36,240 nt of DNA from Planctomycetota bacterium (GTDB lineage: Bacteria > Planctomycetota > GCA-002687715): NCBI GenBank assembly GCA_002683135.1, contig NYSS01000018.1, forward strand, positions 3,806-40,045. Direction: 5' to 3'. Shown here piece by piece: positions 33,112 through 36,240 of this stretch. Position 1 is the first letter of the stretch, and each line of letters opens with the position of its first letter. The translations under genes were made by a program, and so were the position numbers. The notes under the pieces are model-generated. The model was given only the letters and a program-made list of their open reading frames with translations. It did no database searches and was not told where the DNA came from.

Positions 33112-34061
33112 TGGGTGCGACTCCGGAACCACGCGACAAACTTGGGGATGCCCTCCTCGACCAACGTCGAAGGATCGTAGCCAAGCTCGGTCTGCGCTCG
33201 ACTGATGTTCGCAAAGGTCTCCTGGACATCACCCCGTTGGAACGGCAGGCGGTCCAGGACGGCCTTCTTGCCGAGCGCAGCCTCGATCAACTCGACGAGC
33301 CGAGCGAGCGTCGTGGTGTGAGATTCGCCCAGGTTGTAGATCCGGTAACCCTCACACCGATCGAGCGAGCGCAAGACACCGTCGACGATGTCATCGACGT
33401 ACGTGTAGTCGCGACGCGATGTCCCGTCGCCAAAGAACGGCACGGGATCGCCCGCGTCGATCAGGCGGGTGAACTTGTGGATGGCCATCTCGGGCCGTTG
33501 ACGCGGCCCGTAGACCGTAAAGAAGCGCAGGCAAGTCACGTTCAATCCGTGGACGTGGTGGTACGTGTGGGCGACCAACTCCCCCGCCTTCTTGGTCGCC
33601 GCATAGGGCGAGACTGGGTGATCGACGGGGTCGTCTTCGCAGAACGGGACCTTCTCGTTATTCCCATACACGGAAGACGAGCTGGCGAACACGAAGCGCG
33701 GGATCTCATGCACAACCGCCAGATCAAAGAGAACGGTCGAGCCGTCCAGGTTGGTCGACACGTACCCCGCCGGGTCCTCGATGGAGGGACGCACTCCCGC
33801 CTTCGCCGCTAGATGGACCACGGCCTCAAACTGTCCCTCGGCGAACAGCGACGTCATCCGATCGCGGTCCCGGATGTCAGCCTCCACCAGCCGACAGTCG
33901 CCAGCGCCGGCGACCTCGGCGAGGTTGCCTCGCTTGACGGACTCCTCGTAGAAGGGATCGAAGCTGTCGACGATCGTCACGTCGTCGCCGCGCGCCAGGA
34001 GCGCCTGACAGACGTGCGACCCGATGAACCCGGCGCCGCCGGTGACCAGGACCCGTGCCAT
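33108..34061 (-). CDS. UDP-glucuronate 4-epimerase-like SDR
   Basis: 317 residues from the ATG at 34061, which shares one base with the preceding stop (TAATG). The frame remains open to 34655, but that part is antisense-like over the dehydrogenase gene and is rejected. Motifs: RVLVTGGAGFIGSHVCQALL (NAD), HLAAKAGVRPSIEDP, SSSSVYGNN, YAATKKAGE (catalytic Tyr and Lys), FFTVYGPRQRPEMA and RRDYTYVDDIVDG. The TVYGPxxRPxMA phrase is typical of uronic-acid 4-epimerases, which fits its place directly after a UDP-sugar 6-dehydrogenase. The substrate may be UDP-GlcA or UDP-GlcNAcA. Confidence 0.88.
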   Translation of the reverse strand: MARVLVTGGAGFIGSHVCQALLARGDDVTIVDSFDPFYEESVKRGNLAEVAGAGDCRLVEADIRDRDRMTSLFAEGQFEAVVHLAAKAGVRPSIEDPAGYVSTNLDGSTVLFDLAVVHEIPRFVFASSSSVYGNNEKVPFCEDDPVDHPVSPYAATKKAGELVAHTYHHVHGLNVTCLRFFTVYGPRQRPEMAIHKFTRLIDAGDPVPFFGDGTSRRDYTYVDDIVDGVLRSLDRCEGYRIYNLGESHTTTLARLVELIEAALGKKAVLDRLPFQRGDVQETFANISRAQTELGYDPSTLVEEGIPKFVAWFRSRTQ

Positions 34062-35398
34062 TACAGCTTCACGATCCGCTTGGGGTCCGGGTGTTCCTTC
34101 AACAGATTCCGCGCATCCACCACCAGCGCGGCGGCAGACGAGATCAAGCTCGGATCGAAAGCTGAGTGATCCGTGGCGACGACGACCAGGTCCGCGCTGC
34201 GGAGCTGATCCTCGTCGCACGGCAGGCTCTCGAGGGTCTCCCCATCGACCTGCACCTGCGGCACGTGGGGATCGGAGTAACAGACATCGCCTCCCCTGCC
34301 AGCGAGGAGCTCGATGATGTCCAAGGCAGGCGACTCGCGGCAGTCGTCCACGTCCTTCTTGTAGGCGACTCCGAGGACGAGGATCCGCGACCCATTGATC
34401 GCCTTCTTCGCGTTGTTCAGCGCATCCGAGCAAAGGTCGACCACGTATCCGGGCATCTGACTGTTGATCTCCCCGGCGAGCTCGATGAAGCGCGCGTTGT
34501 AATTCAACGTCTTCAGCTTCCACGACAGGTAATGCGGATCGATGGGGATGCAGTGCCCTCCGAGTCCCGGGCCCGGAAAGAACGGCATGAACCCAAACGG
34601 CTTCGTCCCCGCCGCTTCGATGACCTCCCAGACGTCGCACCCGAGCTTCCTGCACATGATCGCGACCTCGTTGACGAGGCCGATATTGACGCTGCGAAAG
34701 GTGTTTTCCAGCAGCTTCACCATCTCCGCAGCGGACGGCGAGCTGACACGCACCACCGTGTCTATCGCGCTGGCGTAGAGCGCGTGGGCCAACCGGCTGC
34801 AGGCCGGCGTCACACCGCCCACCACCTTGGGAGTGTTCTTCGTCTTGTAGACCGGGTTACCCGGATCGACGCGCTCCGGAGAGAACGCCAGGAAGATGTC
34901 CGCGCCAACCTCCAGGCCAGTCGACCGCAGCTCGGGGAGGATCACCTCCTCCGTCGTACCCGGATACGTCGTGCTCTCCAGGATGACCAGCTGGCCCTTG
35001 CGCAGATGGCGAACGACCTCCCGGCTCGCGGCCACGATGTAGGAGATGTCCGGGTCCTTGCTCTTGCGAAGCGGCGTCGGGACGCAGATCGAGATCGTGT
35101 CACACGCGCGCAGCAACTCGCCAGGCATACCCGCGCGGATCTTGCCCGCCTCGACCAGGGGAGCGAGCACGTCGCTCGGGACGTCGCCGATGTAAGACTC
35201 CCCCTTGTTGACCGCATCGATGCGGCGTTGATCCACATCGATGCCGACGACGTCGAAGCCCGCGTGCGCGAGCTCGACCACCAGCGGCAGCCCCACATAT
35301 CCGAGCCCGATCACGCCGCAAGTGGCCGTACGTGCATCGAGCTTCTGCAGCAGCGCCTGGCCGGCCTCTGTCAATTTGGGTGGGTCCGTCGTCGTCAT
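34061..35398 (-). CDS. UDP-sugar 6-dehydrogenase (WbpA-like UDP-GlcNAc dehydrogenase)
   Basis: 445 residues. N-terminal Rossmann fold [13 protein letters not shown] (28-40), [40 protein letters not shown] and the catalytic Cys283 in [18 protein letters not shown]. The C-terminal domain contains [17 protein letters not shown] and ends KRIVKL. The wording around Cys283 is closer to WbpA/TviB (UDP-GlcNAc to UDP-GlcNAcA) than to WecC (ManNAc) or Ugd (glucose), but specificity is inference. It oxidises C6 to a carboxylate using two NAD+. The ATG overlaps the glmS stop (ATGA). Confidence 0.92.
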   Translation of the reverse strand: MTTTDPPKLTEAGQALLQKLDARTATCGVIGLGYVGLPLVVELAHAGFDVVGIDVDQRRIDAVNKGESYIGDVPSDVLAPLVEAGKIRAGMPGELLRACDTISICVPTPLRKSKDPDISYIVAASREVVRHLRKGQLVILESTTYPGTTEEVILPELRSTGLEVGADIFLAFSPERVDPGNPVYKTKNTPKVVGGVTPACSRLAHALYASAIDTVVRVSSPSAAEMVKLLENTFRSVNIGLVNEVAIMCRKLGCDVWEVIEAAGTKPFGFMPFFPGPGLGGHCIPIDPHYLSWKLKTLNYNARFIELAGEINSQMPGYVVDLCSDALNNAKKAINGSRILVLGVAYKKDVDDCRESPALDIIELLAGRGGDVCYSDPHVPQVQVDGETLESLPCDEDQLRSADLVVVATDHSAFDPSLISSAAALVVDARNLLKEHPDPKRIVKL

Positions 35399-36240
35399 TG
35401 CACCGTCACCGTCTTCGCTAGGTTTCGCGGCTGGTCCACGTCAGCCCCGCGCAGCACAGCCGTGAAGTAGGCCAGCAGCTGCAAGGGGACGATGTTCACT
35501 ATCGGGGTGAGCGCCTCGTGAACGCGCGGGACCACGATGACGTGGTCCGCAGCGGCGGCCACGCGGTTGTCCCCTGGTGTCACGAGCGCGATGATCCGCC
35601 CTCCACGCGCACGGGCCTCCTCCACGTTGCCCGCGATCGTCGCGTAAGTGCGTCCCTCGGTCGCGATCGCGAGGATGGGCATGCCATCGTCGATCAAGGC
35701 GATGGGCCCGTGCTTCATCTCTCCTGCGGGATAACCCTCGGCATGGATGTAGCTGATCTCCTTGAGCTTCAGGGCTCCCTCCAGGGCGATCGGGTAGTTG
35801 ACCCCGCGCCCGATGTAGAGGAAGTCCTGCGCCTCGTAGTAGAGCTCGGCGACCCGCTTCACCGCATCCGACGTGCGCAGGACCTGCTCCATGGTGTGGG
35901 GCAAACGCCGCAACCCGGCGCACAGGGCCTGCACCTCGTCAGCCTCCACGGTTCCCCGCACCTGGCCGATCCGCACCGCGAGCAACAGCAGCGAGACGAG
36001 CTGCCCGGTGAACGCCTTGGTCGACGCGACACCGATCTCGGGGCCAGCGTGGGTCAGGATGACGCCGTCCGCGTCTCGCGCCATGGACGACCCGGCGACG
36101 TTGCATATCGCGAGCGTGTGAGCTCCGAACGCATCCTTGGCACGACGCATGGCGGCTCGCGTGTCAGCGGTCTCTCCCGACTGACTGATCGCGATGCAGA
36201 GGGTCTCCGCGTCGATCACCGGCTCGCGGTAGACAAACTC
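35395..36240 (-). CDS. glmS: Glutamine-fructose-6-phosphate aminotransferase, C-terminal isomerase part (5' end outside window)
   Basis: The frame is open to the window edge, so the N-terminal glutaminase domain lies beyond 36240. The visible 281 residues are the two SIS domains of GlmS. They begin [20 protein letters not shown] and continue with the fructose-6-phosphate-binding [48 protein letters not shown] and the typical C terminus [13 protein letters not shown]. The enzyme makes glucosamine-6-phosphate, the entry to UDP-GlcNAc, which the next genes of this operon consume. A Met at 36219 sometimes mistaken for a start is really an internal Val codon (GTG). Confidence 0.97.
   Translation of the reverse strand, partial: EFVYREPVIDAETLCIAISQSGETADTRAAMRRAKDAFGAHTLAICNVAGSSMARDADGVILTHAGPEIGVASTKAFTGQLVSLLLLAVRIGQVRGTVEADEVQALCAGLRRLPHTMEQVLRTSDAVKRVAELYYEAQDFLYIGRGVNYPIALEGALKLKEISYIHAEGYPAGEMKHGPIALIDDGMPILAIATEGRTYATIAGNVEEARARGGRIIALVTPGDNRVAAAADHVIVVPRVHEALTPIVNIVPLQLLAYFTAVLRGADVDQPRNLAKTVTVQ

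Noticed and set aside
34062-34655. N-terminal extension of the UDP-glucuronate epimerase-like gene
   Set aside because: The SDR fold begins exactly at the ATG at 34061; the upstream part is an off-frame reading of the dehydrogenase gene.
34166-35470. Long + strand open frame across the UDP-sugar dehydrogenase gene (434 codons)
   Set aside because: Antisense to a gene with complete catalytic motifs; Arg/Asp-rich translation without domains. Similar frames at 13992-15050, 11429-12754, 21175-22194 and 22366-23574 were rejected for the same reason.
1-36240. CRISPR arrays, tRNA or rRNA genes, insertion sequences, integrases
   Set aside because: No regularly spaced repeats, cloverleaf candidates, rRNA-like stretches, transposase motifs or terminal inverted repeats were recognised by eye.

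Overview
This is a GC-rich, densely coded window from a Gram-negative bacterium. Outer-membrane lipoproteins, an exopolysaccharide exporter and an exosortase all imply two membranes. The phylum is not fixed by what can be seen. A eukaryote-like (type 2) isoleucyl-tRNA synthetase and the exosortase locus would suit a non-enteric lineage such as Planctomycetota, Acidobacteriota, Myxococcota or an environmental proteobacterium. No rRNA, tRNA, CRISPR array, insertion sequence or phage gene was found. There are 28 protein genes, of which the first and last are cut by the window edges.

Layout. (1) 1-2647: housekeeping genes, the end of ileS overlapping purN, then a convergent BadF/BcrA-type sugar kinase-like ATPase. 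(2) 2840-23595: an exosortase A (XrtA) exopolysaccharide and protein-sorting locus. It opens with a very large TPR lipoprotein on the + strand (PrsT-like). All the rest is on the - strand and is read from high to low coordinates: export lipoprotein, chain-length determinant, ExeA-like ATPase, CpsD-like kinase, two XrtA-type glycosyltransferases, O-ligase-like membrane protein, amidotransferase, a third GT4 enzyme, a GT39-like membrane glycosyltransferase and the exosortase-EpsI fusion. After a 314-bp gap with its own strong promoter and a structured leader come a minimal phosphoglycosyl transferase and an XrtA-type polysaccharide deacetylase. (3) 23999-25878: rfbD-rfbB for dTDP-rhamnose. (4) 26022-30305: a central-carbon island with ppdK, its convergent regulator PDRP and a small secreted DUF1579-like protein. 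(5) 30336-36240: a tightly overlapping nucleotide-sugar operon on the - strand: glmS, UDP-sugar 6-dehydrogenase, a 4-epimerase-like SDR, UDP-GlcNAc 2-epimerase, a second SDR epimerase and an RfbA-like nucleotidyltransferase.

How they work together. Regions 3 and 5 supply activated sugars: dTDP-deoxysugars, UDP-GlcNAc-derived epimers and uronic acids. Region 2 loads a sugar onto undecaprenyl phosphate, extends and modifies the chain, polymerises or ligates it, and exports it through a Wza/Wzz-like conduit. The exosortase would process PEP-CTERM-type surface proteins, but no such substrate lies in this window.

The least explained element is the 8397-8592 region: a near-consensus promoter followed by a leader of about 160 nt with four hairpins, two of which compete for the same bases, ending at a start codon without a recognisable Shine-Dalgarno sequence.
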